A DNA stretch of 7,341 nt from Candidatus Solibacter sp. GTDB lineage: Bacteria; Acidobacteriota; Terriglobia; Bryobacterales; Bryobacteraceae. Both the position numbers and the translations under genes were made by a program. The stretch lies in the NCBI GenBank assembly GCA_026394025.1, contig JAPKZC010001021.1:1-7341 (forward strand), in the 5' to 3' direction. Shown here one piece after another: positions 1-6,309 of this stretch (its first letter is position 1; each line of letters opens with the position of its first letter). The notes under the pieces are model-generated. The model was given only the letters and a program-made list of their open reading frames with translations, was not told the origin of the DNA and did no database searches.

Positions 1-44
1 ATACCGTCTACCTTGTCGGCAAACTTCGCGATAAACTGCTTCAT
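1..44 (-). CDS. 5' end of an unidentified gene, truncated by the left edge
   Basis: Only the first 14 complete codons are visible, reading MKQFIAKFADKVDG. The ATG (complement of 42-44) has an AAAGGA Shine-Dalgarno five bases upstream (complement of 50-55), and a plausible promoter lies further upstream, so a real start is likely. The segment is short, basic and amphipathic, with no signal peptide. It is reminiscent of the N-terminus of a conserved hypothetical family often found in multiple copies in acidobacterial and related genomes, whose members continue into a 'SGFDRL'-type motif. That motif is outside the window, so the resemblance is recall rather than proof. It could be any cytoplasmic protein. 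The gene lies downstream of gltS on the same strand, 121 bp away. Confidence 0.55.
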   Translation of the reverse strand, partial: MKQFIAKFADKVDG

Positions 45-49
45 GGAGT

Positions 50-55
50 TCCTTT
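50..55 (-). promoter_or_regulatory. Ribosome binding site of the left-edge gene
   Basis: Read on the minus strand this is AAAGGA, followed by ACTCC and then ATG. The five-base spacing suits a Shine-Dalgarno sequence and is the main support for the start codon of the truncated left-edge gene. Confidence 0.6.
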
Positions 56-85
56 CTTCTCCGGTGCGTGTCTGGATAACACTAC

Positions 86-115
86 ATCGTACGAAGATTC
101 GGAACGCCTCTTCAA
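86..115 (-). promoter_or_regulatory. Candidate sigma-70 promoter for the left-edge gene
   Basis: On the minus strand TTGAAG (complement of 110-115) and TACGAT (complement of 86-91) are separated by 18 bases. Each matches four of six positions of the -35 and -10 consensus. Transcription would begin near 79 and leave a leader of about 35 bases that contains the ribosome binding site. The region is visibly less GC-rich than the flanking genes. This is a consensus match only, in an organism whose promoter preferences are not known. Confidence 0.25.
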
Positions 116-122
116 TTTGGTT

Positions 123-135
123 GCGGCTCTGCCGC
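123..135 (-). terminator. Small GC hairpin downstream of gltS
   Basis: A perfect 5-bp inverted repeat, GCGGC/GCCGC with a TCT loop, lies about 30 bases past the gltS stop codon and just before the candidate promoter of the next gene. On the minus strand it is followed by AACCAAATT rather than a T-run, so it is at best a weak intrinsic terminator. It could be chance in GC-rich DNA. Confidence 0.2.
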
Positions 136-165
136 GCTATGCCTCTGCGTTGAATAGCTTCCTTC

Positions 166-1341
166 TTACTTCATCCAATTCGCAAATGCCGTAATAATCA
201 GCGAATTCGTGAAGTCGATCAGAAATGCCCCCACTATCGGCACCACCAAAAACGCCTGCGGCGCGGGACCATACTTCTCCACCAGTTCCTCCATGCATGC
301 CACGGCGTTCGCCGTCGTCCCCAGCATGAACCCGCAGAACCCCGCCGCGCTCACCGCGGCTTCATACTTCCGGCCCATCACCCAGAACGGTAGCGTGATG
401 CACATCAGCCAGCAGAACCCCACCTGCGCCAGCAGTATCGCCACCATGGGCAGCGCCAGGTGTGACAGTTCCCACAGCTTCAACGTAATCAGAGCCATCA
501 CGATGAACAGATAGAGCGCGATCCGCCCCATCGAATCCACTTCCGCCTGCGCGATCCGCGCGAAGCTGTAGCGGTCGTCCAGATGGCGCATCGCCACCGC
601 CACCATCATCGATCCGATGTATACCGGCAGAACCACGCCGAGCGCTTGTATCCCCGCGCTCACCAGGCTCCCCGCGCCCATCGCAATCGCCAGCACGATC
701 GCCGTATTCAACCGCGATCCCACTTCCGCCGGCGCGTCGGCCCTCCGCGCCGCCCCACCTTCGCCCGCCTTCAGACCGTGCCGCCGAATCAGCCAGCCGC
801 CAATATACCCGCCCGTCAGGCCCGCCACCGTGATGCCGAACGTGGCCGCGGCGAACGCTACCGTCGTCGCTCCCCGCACCCCCATCTTTTCGAACGTGCC
901 GCCGAACGCCAGCGACGTTGCCGGCCCCCCCGCCAACGCCACCGCTCCGGTGAGGATTCCCAACCGCGGGTCCACTCCCAGCACGTTGGCCAGCGCGATT
1001 CCCAGCAGATTCTGCAACACCGCGCCCAGACTAGCAATCCCCAGAAACCAGACCACCCGCGCGCCGCCTTCGCGAATCAGTTGCAGCCGCGCGCTCAGCC
1101 CGATCGTCGTCATGAACGCCACCATCAGCAGGTCGCGCAACACCACGTCCGCCTCCACGTTCACGCTCGCATGGCGCAGCCCCAGCGCCGCCAACGCATA
1201 TACCATGCCGCCCACGATCGGCGTCGGGATGTTCAGCCGGTCCAGCAGCGGTAGTCTACGCTTCAGCCACGTGCCCGCTACCACGCCGCACGCCGCCAGC
1301 CCGAGCATCTGCACCGCGCTGATCTTGAAGGTATGAGTCAT
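166..1341 (-). CDS. gltS: GltS-family sodium/glutamate symporter
   Basis: This 391-residue integral membrane protein is close in length to E. coli GltS (about 401). Hydrophobic segments run through the whole protein, broken by a basic, alanine-rich cytoplasmic loop at about residues 185-210. Family landmarks are PTPIVGGMVYAL (39-50), ATIGL-like TTIGLSA (78-84), LKLWELSHLALPM (287-299), GRKYEAAVSAAGFCGF (323-338) and PQAFLVVPIVGAFLIDF (361-377). The family imports glutamate with sodium through two re-entrant loops. The first loop reads AGGPATSLAF (137-146) where E. coli has SGGHGTGAAW, and the second reads CGFMLGTTANA (336-346) where E. coli has CGFGLGATPTA. Family assignment is firm, but the exact substrate is uncertain. 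The start at 1341 is chosen because the next ATG would cut into the first membrane segment; no clear Shine-Dalgarno is visible. It diverges from the aminopeptidase gene across 38 bp. Confidence 0.88.
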   Translation of the reverse strand: MTHTFKISAVQMLGLAACGVVAGTWLKRRLPLLDRLNIPTPIVGGMVYALAALGLRHASVNVEADVVLRDLLMVAFMTTIGLSARLQLIREGGARVVWFLGIASLGAVLQNLLGIALANVLGVDPRLGILTGAVALAGGPATSLAFGGTFEKMGVRGATTVAFAAATFGITVAGLTGGYIGGWLIRRHGLKAGEGGAARRADAPAEVGSRLNTAIVLAIAMGAGSLVSAGIQALGVVLPVYIGSMMVAVAMRHLDDRYSFARIAQAEVDSMGRIALYLFIVMALITLKLWELSHLALPMVAILLAQVGFCWLMCITLPFWVMGRKYEAAVSAAGFCGFMLGTTANAVACMEELVEKYGPAPQAFLVVPIVGAFLIDFTNSLIITAFANWMK

Positions 1342-1354
1342 CAGGTCGAATTGC

Positions 1355-1362
1355 AGTATAGT
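1355..1362. promoter_or_regulatory. Overlapping candidate -10 boxes in the divergent gltS/aminopeptidase gap
   Basis: The 38-bp gap between the divergent genes contains one AT-rich core. On the plus strand it reads TATAGT (1357-1362), and on the minus strand TATACT (complement of 1355-1360); both are good -10 matches. Neither has a convincing -35 at 16-18 bp spacing. If used, both transcripts would have very short leaders of about 7-11 bases. Overlapping -10 elements would make the two promoters mutually exclusive. This is inferred from consensus only. Confidence 0.25.
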
Positions 1363-1367
1363 AACTC

Positions 1368-1375
1368 GAAAGAGG
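1368..1375 (+). promoter_or_regulatory. Ribosome binding site of the M1 aminopeptidase
   Basis: GAAAGAGG ends four bases before the ATG at 1380. It supports that start codon, which also places a signal peptide at the very N-terminus. Confidence 0.5.
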
Positions 1376-1379
1376 CTCT

Positions 1380-2993
1380 ATGCCAAAGTTGCTTCGCGGC
1401 GGTCTGGTGCTGTGCGCCTCGCTTGCCTTCGCGGATAGCTATCCGCGCCAGCCCGCCATCGATGCCCAGCACTACATCTTCCGCGTCACCCTCAGCGATG
1501 CCAACGACGAAGTGGCCGGCGAAACCACCGTGGACCTGCGCTTCCTGCAACCTGGCGTCACGCAAGTCGTCCTCGATCTCGCCAGTGTCAATAACGGTAA
1601 GGGCATGATCGTCGCCGGAGTTTCCTCCCGGGGCGTGGCGCTCAAGTTTCAGCACTCCGCCAACCGCCTTGCCATCACCCTCGACTCCGCTGCTACGCCC
1701 GGCGAGCGCCGCCAGTTCACCGTGAAATACCGCGGCGTCCCTGGCGGCGGCCTGCACATCGCCCCGAACAAGTTCGGCGACCGCACTTTTTTCAGTTGGA
1801 ACTGGCCCACCATGGCGCGCCAGTGGCTGCCCATGATCGATCACCCCTCCGACAAGGCCACCAGCGAATTCCTGGTCACCGCGCCCGCCAGATATCAGGT
1901 GGTGGCCAACGGCCTCCTCCAGGAGGAACTCGATCTCGGCGACGGCCGCAGAATGACCCACTGGAGGCAATCCGTTCCCATCGCGTCCTGGCTCAACAGT
2001 ATCGGTGTCGCGCAATTCTCATCGCGCCATTTCGCAACCGCCGCCGGCGTGCCGCTCCAAACCTGGGTCTTCCCGCGGGATCGCGATAACGGCATCCTGA
2101 CCTTCGAAGAACCCACCCGCCAGGCCATCGAGTTCTTCGCCTCCCACATCGGCCCCTACCCCTATGAAAAGCTGGCCGACGTTCAGGTGGCCGGTCTGGC
2201 CGGCGGCATGGAGCACGCCAGCGTGATCTTCTTTGACGAACGCAGCGTCACCAACCGTCCCGCCTTCGACCTGGTGGCGCACGAAATCTCCCACCAGTGG
2301 TTTGGCGATTCCGTCACCCAGAAGGACTGGGACGACGTGTGGCTGAGCGAAGGTTTTGCCACCTATTTCGCCTGCCTTGCCGCCGAGTTCTACGAGGGGC
2401 GCGACGCCTTCCTCGCCGCCATGCGGCGTTCTCGCGCCAATATCCTCGACCTGGAAAAACGCTCCCCCGGTGTTGCCGTGGTCCGCGACCATCTCCCCGG
2501 GATTCAGAACGGGAGCCCGCCCTCACCTATGGTCTACCAGAAGGGTGGATGGACTCTGCACATGCTCCGCGGCCTCGTCGGCACGGAGACGTTCTGGGCT
2601 GGAATTCGCGAATACTACCAGCGGTTTCGCGATTCCAACGCGTCCACCGAAGATCTGCGGCGCGTCATGGAAGAGACTGCCGGCGCAGACCTGCGCTGGT
2701 TCTTCGAGCAATGGCTCCTTCGCCCCGGCTTCCCCGCCGTTTCCGGCGGATGGACGTACAACCCCGCAGCCGGGAAGATCGAAATCCGCCTGGCCCAGAC
2801 CCAGCCCGGCGCCGCCTACCGCCTTCCCCTGGAGATCGCCGTCACCGTCGCCGGTGCGCCCCCTTCCGTCCAACGCATCGTGTGCTCCGCCAAGTCGCAG
2901 GAATTTCAGATCGCCGCCGGCACGGAACCTTCATCGGTCGAACTGGATCCCAACCTCTGGGTGCTCATGGACAGCAAATTCACCCGCCGTTAG
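1380..2993 (+). CDS. Secreted M1-family zinc aminopeptidase
   Basis: This 537-residue protein is a member of the gluzincin peptidase family M1, which removes N-terminal amino acids from peptides. A short signal peptide (about residues 1-18, cleavage probably after AFA) directs it across the inner membrane. A beta-rich N-terminal domain covers about 20-210. The catalytic domain shows PYPYEKL (259-265), the substrate-binding loop as GGMEH (275-279, in place of the usual GAMEN), HEISH at 301-305, and the third zinc ligand E324 after exactly 18 residues (HExxHx18E). The likely transition-state tyrosine is Y386 in VYQKGG. A C-terminal beta-sandwich-like domain (about 455-537) ends the protein, and the long helical ERAP-like C-terminal domain of larger M1 enzymes is absent. 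It diverges from gltS, so released amino acids could feed that transporter; this is an inference. The EAL-HDOD gene follows after 60 bp and may be co-transcribed. Confidence 0.93.
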   Translation: MPKLLRGGLVLCASLAFADSYPRQPAIDAQHYIFRVTLSDANDEVAGETTVDLRFLQPGVTQVVLDLASVNNGKGMIVAGVSSRGVALKFQHSANRLAITLDSAATPGERRQFTVKYRGVPGGGLHIAPNKFGDRTFFSWNWPTMARQWLPMIDHPSDKATSEFLVTAPARYQVVANGLLQEELDLGDGRRMTHWRQSVPIASWLNSIGVAQFSSRHFATAAGVPLQTWVFPRDRDNGILTFEEPTRQAIEFFASHIGPYPYEKLADVQVAGLAGGMEHASVIFFDERSVTNRPAFDLVAHEISHQWFGDSVTQKDWDDVWLSEGFATYFACLAAEFYEGRDAFLAAMRRSRANILDLEKRSPGVAVVRDHLPGIQNGSPPSPMVYQKGGWTLHMLRGLVGTETFWAGIREYYQRFRDSNASTEDLRRVMEETAGADLRWFFEQWLLRPGFPAVSGGWTYNPAAGKIEIRLAQTQPGAAYRLPLEIAVTVAGAPPSVQRIVCSAKSQEFQIAAGTEPSSVELDPNLWVLMDSKFTRR

Positions 2994-3053
2994 CCCCCAT
3001 GCCCATCCGCTGTATTCAAGGAAAACCGAAATAAGCCGATCTTACTAATCAGG

Positions 3054-4259
3054 ATGGAGAGTCTGGCAAAACACCTCGCGGAAGCGACCGTCTACCTCGG
3101 CCGGCAGCCCTACGAACTGCTCTACCGCCGCTCCGCCGGTGACACTACCGCGCGTTTCCAGGACGCCGATCAGGCCAGCGCCGAAGTCATGCTCAAAGCG
3201 TTCCTCGAAATCGGCCTGCATACCGTCTCCCCCCTTCAGCCGGTGTTCATCAATCACACCCGCCACCTCCTCGCCATGGACCCCATCCTCCCCGCCGACC
3301 GCTGCGTCATTGAGGTGCTGGAGGATGTCGTGGCAGATCCGGAAACCCTGGCCGCCCTGCGCCGTCTGAAAGACCTCAAATACCGCATCGCCCTCGACGA
3401 TTTCGTCTATGCCGAAGAACTCATCCCCATGATCGAACTCGCCGACTACGTCAAGCTCGACCTCCTGGCGCTGGGCGCCGGACGCTTTCAGGAACAGTTC
3501 GACCTCCTGCGCCGCTTCGACATCGCCATTATCGCCGAGAAGATCGAATCCGAAGCCGAGTTCCGCTGGTGCCGAAAACTGGGCTGCGCACTCTTCCAGG
3601 GCTACTACCTGCGGCGGCCGGAAATGCTCTCCGGGCGCCGTATCCCCTCCAACCGCCTCTCCGTGCTCTCGCTGCTCAGCGAATGCGCCAACCTGGAGAG
3701 CTCTGCCAGCATGATCGCCGCCACCATTGAGCGCGACGCCCCACTCACCTACGGACTGCTGCGCCTCGCCAATTCGGCCCTCCACCGGCGGCGTAGCGAG
3801 ATCCGCTCGCCGGCCCAGGCCGTCATGATGCTCGGCATGGATTTCGTTTCCCGTTGGGCCACGTTGCTGGTGCTCGCCGGCAACGACGATTGTCCCGCCG
3901 GTTACTTGGAAGCCGCCCTCCAGCGCGCCCGCATCAGCGAACTCATCGGCGCCTCGTTGCACTGTTCGGCTCAGGAAGCCTACATCACCGGCCTGTTGAG
4001 TACTCTCGATTCCGTCTTTAATGAGCCCCTGGCCAGTCTGGTCGAGCCTCTACCCATCGATATCCGCTTCAAACGCGCGCTCCTTCAGCGCGAGGGTGCC
4101 CTCGGCGCGGTGTTGGATTGTGTCCTGGCCTACGAGTCCGGCGAATGGACTCCCGGCGGACAGGCTCCCTCGGCCGAACACATGCAGAAAGCCTTCTGGG
4201 ATGCCGCCGACTACGCCCGTCAAATGATCGCCCAGATGTCCTGCGCCTCGGTGGGATAA
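3054..4259 (+). CDS. EAL-HDOD signalling protein (YuxH/CdgJ-type architecture)
   Basis: This 401-residue cytoplasmic protein joins an EAL domain (about residues 12-195), the cyclic-di-GMP phosphodiesterase fold, to an HDOD domain (about 197-390). The EAL signature appears as YELLYR (20-25), with probable metal and substrate residues E21, N67 (FINHT), E87 (IEVLED), D115/D116 (ALDDF), K134 (VKLD), E162 (AEKIES) and Q182 (FQGYYLRRPE). The HDOD part contains LLRLANSALHRR (235-246) and AVMMLGMD (256-263). Family members normally have about ten residues (the IFDR...VYGY strand) between RQP and YELLFR, but here RQP (17-19) runs directly into YELLYR. The retained catalytic residues make activity possible, while the missing strand makes it doubtful. 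The ATG at 3054 is the first in-frame start; no good Shine-Dalgarno precedes it. The 60 bp between it and the aminopeptidase stop is open in the same frame but has no ATG, GTG or TTG in that frame. Confidence 0.88.
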   Translation: MESLAKHLAEATVYLGRQPYELLYRRSAGDTTARFQDADQASAEVMLKAFLEIGLHTVSPLQPVFINHTRHLLAMDPILPADRCVIEVLEDVVADPETLAALRRLKDLKYRIALDDFVYAEELIPMIELADYVKLDLLALGAGRFQEQFDLLRRFDIAIIAEKIESEAEFRWCRKLGCALFQGYYLRRPEMLSGRRIPSNRLSVLSLLSECANLESSASMIAATIERDAPLTYGLLRLANSALHRRRSEIRSPAQAVMMLGMDFVSRWATLLVLAGNDDCPAGYLEAALQRARISELIGASLHCSAQEAYITGLLSTLDSVFNEPLASLVEPLPIDIRFKRALLQREGALGAVLDCVLAYESGEWTPGGQAPSAEHMQKAFWDAADYARQMIAQMSCASVG

Positions 4260-4276
4260 GCCTCCTGGCTTGTCCA

Positions 4277-4309
4277 TCCGAGCGCAGCTCGGACTTCGCG
4301 TCTCTCGCG
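4277..4309. terminator. Hairpins between convergent genes, possible terminator
   Basis: In the 55-bp gap between the convergent EAL-HDOD and DinB genes there is a perfect 7-bp inverted repeat, TCCGAGC/GCTCGGA (4277-4283 and 4287-4293) with a three-base loop. It is followed by a smaller CGCG/CGCG pair (4297-4300 and 4306-4309). Position and symmetry suggest bidirectional transcription termination. There is no T-run on either side, so any termination would be atypical or factor-assisted. Confidence 0.4.
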
Positions 4310-4314
4310 GTAAA

Positions 4315-4875
4315 TCAATCCCGGACCTGGCTCAGCTGTTCCCGTACCCGCCGAGCCTGTGCCATGTGACGCCGCTCGTGCGCCGCCGCCTGCGCCAGGG
4401 TGGCCCCCAAACTCAGTTTCAAGAGCCGCGTAATCGGCGTAGGCACCTTCACCCGTCGCAGATCCAATCCGTCCGCCCTCTGCGTCTGGATTGTGAACTG
4501 CCGCTGTACGTGCAGAAACGTCGGCAGTATGCCCGTGATCGGTTGTCCGTGAACCGGAACGAACCGCTTCGGCGCCGGCATCTGATGCCGCACCGGAGGC
4601 TCAGTCTCCCGCAGGATGAACCGCTCCCACACCGGGTACTCGAATGGCCCCGTGCCCACCATCCCTTTGGCCTTCGCCTCATCCACCGCCTTTTCCACGG
4701 CCTGTACTTCTGCCTGTCCCACCGCGGTCAAGTGCGCCAGACATTCTTCGATCGACCACTGCTCCCGCGCCGGCCGCCAGTTGAACTGGGCTTCCGTCAA
4801 ACCTGCGGTCAGTTCTTGTGCCTCGCTCGCAATTCGCTCAAATTGTTGACGATATTCTTCTAGCTGTGCGTCCAC
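4315..4875 (-). CDS. DinB-superfamily protein, putative metal-dependent enzyme
   Basis: This 186-residue cytoplasmic protein has the DinB/YfiT-like four-helix-bundle pattern. FNWRPAREQWSIEECLAHLT (31-50) is the typical first-half signature, and HERRH (166-170) lies in the last helix. The expected metal-binding triad would be H48, H166 and H170, all present. Family members include thiol-dependent transferases (bacillithiol, mycothiol and glutathione related) and many of unknown role; the name DinB does not imply the DNA polymerase. The start is a GTG at 4875 that gives the full first helix (DAQLEEYRQQFERIA). No strong Shine-Dalgarno is visible, and a nearby upstream ATG is out of frame. It is the last gene of the minus-strand group, 25 bp after the HExxH protein, so co-transcription is likely. 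The substrate is unknown. Confidence 0.82.
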   Translation of the reverse strand: MDAQLEEYRQQFERIASEAQELTAGLTEAQFNWRPAREQWSIEECLAHLTAVGQAEVQAVEKAVDEAKAKGMVGTGPFEYPVWERFILRETEPPVRHQMPAPKRFVPVHGQPITGILPTFLHVQRQFTIQTQRADGLDLRRVKVPTPITRLLKLSLGATLAQAAAHERRHMAQARRVREQLSQVRD

Positions 4876-4900
4876 TATCCGAGATCATACCGCACGCCCG

Positions 4901-5533
4901 CTACATCGACCCCGCCGTGCTCTCCGCCGCCGGCTTCGGCCGGCTCGTCTGTAGCATGCGCGATTCCTTGGCCTGAAACTGGAAATCGTCCGTCAGCAGA
5001 TCCTGCACGTTGTAGCTCTCCTTCGCCACCCCCATCGACCCGTGCCGCATCGTGTTGGCGAAGATATGGTACAACTCATGCGCCAGTACCCGGCCCAGCG
5101 CACGCCCGTATTTCTCTTCCCGATCCTCCGCCCGGATCGCCATCAGCCCCGCCTGCACGAAGTCCCGGACCCGGTCGCAACTCACGTCCGTGAACGGCAG
5201 AATCTGCCCGTCGCTCACGTGCGTCCAGCCCAAGGCTCCTTCGAACCTGCTATGGGTCATCAGGCCCGCAACGTCGCACCTTCCCTTGAATGCGACCACC
5301 GCCAGTTCCGCGGATACTTCGTGTCCACCCGTCCTGCCCAGATCGCGCCACTCGAAACGAAGTCCGATCGGCGCCATGATCCACTCCACTTCATCCTGGA
5401 GTGCTTGCAGCACGCCCTCCGGCGGTGCCTGCTGAAACTGCGTGTACAGCGCGATGGGGGCAAACGTTGCACCCCGTGTTTCGCTCCAGCCGGGGAAGAC
5501 GCCCGCCAGGAGGCAAAACAGAACCAGCTTCAA
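4901..5533 (-). CDS. Secreted HExxH protein, putative metallopeptidase
   Basis: This 210-residue protein has an N-terminal signal peptide (about residues 1-21: hydrophobic LVLFCLLAGVFPGW, then SETRGA). A zinc-peptidase-like motif HELYH lies at 152-156, followed by a third histidine in FANTMRHG (H164). The spacing HExxHx7H is not the metzincin HExxHxxGxxH, nor does it show an obvious gluzincin glutamate pattern. Downstream, GVAKESYNVQDLLTDDFQF (168-186) looks like a conserved family tail. C86 and C119 could form a disulfide. The start is a TTG at 5533, supported by a GAGGT Shine-Dalgarno seven bases upstream; no in-frame ATG or GTG lies between it and the preceding stop. It sits between the cysteine-rich protein (22 bp upstream) and the DinB gene (25 bp downstream). 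I recognise the motif but not a named family. Peptidase activity is inferred. Confidence 0.78.
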   Translation of the reverse strand: MKLVLFCLLAGVFPGWSETRGATFAPIALYTQFQQAPPEGVLQALQDEVEWIMAPIGLRFEWRDLGRTGGHEVSAELAVVAFKGRCDVAGLMTHSRFEGALGWTHVSDGQILPFTDVSCDRVRDFVQAGLMAIRAEDREEKYGRALGRVLAHELYHIFANTMRHGSMGVAKESYNVQDLLTDDFQFQAKESRMLQTSRPKPAAESTAGSM

Positions 5534-5540
5534 TTTAACG

Positions 5541-5545
5541 ACCTC
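5541..5545 (-). promoter_or_regulatory. Ribosome binding site that fixes a TTG start
   Basis: Read on the minus strand, GAGGT lies seven bases before the TTG at 5531-5533. It is the best Shine-Dalgarno in the operon and decides the start of the HExxH protein, giving a complete signal peptide directly after the initiator. Confidence 0.6.
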
Positions 5546-5555
5546 GCAACCTACA

Positions 5556-6098
5556 TCAAAGGCCGGCGCGATGCCGATCCGTCACTAGTTCGGGGTGCTC
5601 CTTGACCAGCCTGTTCGCCGTGTGACAGGCGAAGCAGATCGGCAACGCAGCCGCCAGCGTCCCCACTATCTTATCGGCGGGAATCTGCTTCCACTCCACA
5701 CTCTTCTGATCGGCGAGTAGCAGCGCGGGACGGCTCCCGGTCCAGTCGATTTCCCCGATCGCCTGCCCGCATACGGCGCAGACTTTGTCGCGGTACCATT
5801 TGGCAATGATGTTGCGCACCAGGCAATCCGGCCCGGATTCCCGGACCTCGCTCAGGCATTCCTGCCCGCAGCCCGCTTTTTCCGGCCAGCGCGTACACTC
5901 GCTCAGCCGCAATTCCGGAGCCTTGCCGAACACCGTCGCCACCGCGTGCGTGGCGTCCACTGCCACGCCCGCTGGACGCTTGGTTTCTGGGCAGGTGACG
6001 ACTCGTTGGCCCCGGTACTTCAACCAGATGCTGCCCAGCCGCCACACCGCCACTCCAACCACTAGAATCGCCGCCATTCCAACAACAGGTATTGGCAT
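5556..6098 (-). CDS. Membrane-anchored cysteine-rich protein of unknown function
   Basis: This 180-residue protein starts with one membrane segment (about residues 4-25, VVGMAAILVVGVAVWRLGSI) followed by a basic stretch KYRGQR, which predicts an N-terminal anchor with the rest in the cytoplasm by the positive-inside rule. The soluble part holds nine cysteines: C36 (VTCPET), C68, C77, C81, C92, then CAVCG (C107, C110) and CFACH (C155, C158, H159). Paired CxxC motifs 44 residues apart suggest a zinc ribbon. CFACH is also formally a CxxCH haem-attachment motif, but the predicted topology argues against a c-type cytochrome. The ATG at 6098 has a GGAG Shine-Dalgarno six bases upstream; the frame is open further upstream but without such support. 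It is the first gene of the three-gene minus-strand group. It resembles uncharacterised acidobacterial proteins I cannot name. Confidence 0.75.
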   Translation of the reverse strand: MPIPVVGMAAILVVGVAVWRLGSIWLKYRGQRVVTCPETKRPAGVAVDATHAVATVFGKAPELRLSECTRWPEKAGCGQECLSEVRESGPDCLVRNIIAKWYRDKVCAVCGQAIGEIDWTGSRPALLLADQKSVEWKQIPADKIVGTLAAALPICFACHTANRLVKEHPELVTDRHRAGL

Positions 6099-6309
6099 AC
6101 AATACTCCGAAATTACATCCGCAACACAATCGCCGTTGCCGCCACTCCACCTGACTCCAGCTATCTCGTTGAATCTTAACCCAATCCACAGACCATTCCG
6201 CATGCTCCCACCGTTGCCCGCCCCTCCGGCTGTGGCCTTTTCCACACTGTGTGAGTCGTTTTGCGCTATCCCATGCAACCCCAGCGATGCCCCTGGCGTC
6301 CAACCAACC
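6099..6309. other. Divergent intergenic region with a small palindrome
   Basis: These 211 bases separate the minus-strand operon from the divergent plus-strand gene and should hold both promoters. They include the GGAG ribosome binding site of the cysteine-rich protein (complement of 6105-6108) and a CACAC-T-GTGTG inverted repeat (6243-6253), about 57 bases before the plus-strand start, that could be an operator. I found no convincing -35/-10 pair. Both flanking reading frames remain open through much of it, but the extensions lack ribosome binding sites and look non-coding. Confidence 0.4.

Noticed and set aside
1341..2015. 224-codon minus-strand open frame adjoining gltS
   Set aside because: It is antisense to the catalytic M1 aminopeptidase gene and has no family features.
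2994..3053. Possible stop-codon readthrough fusing the M1 peptidase to the EAL-HDOD protein
   Set aside because: The 60 bases are open in the same frame, but joining a secreted peptidase to a cytoplasmic signalling protein makes no biological sense. A stop-free stretch of this length is common in GC-rich DNA.
3045..3962. 305-codon minus-strand open frame
   Set aside because: It is exactly antisense to the EAL-HDOD gene, which has a full set of family motifs. Gly/Glu/Val-rich composition is typical of GC-rich antisense frames.
5785..6309. N-terminal extension of the 6310-6867 protein, giving 360 residues
   Set aside because: The extra part is antisense to the cysteine-rich gene and low in recognisable structure, whereas the GTG at 6310 is followed directly by a signal-peptide-like sequence.
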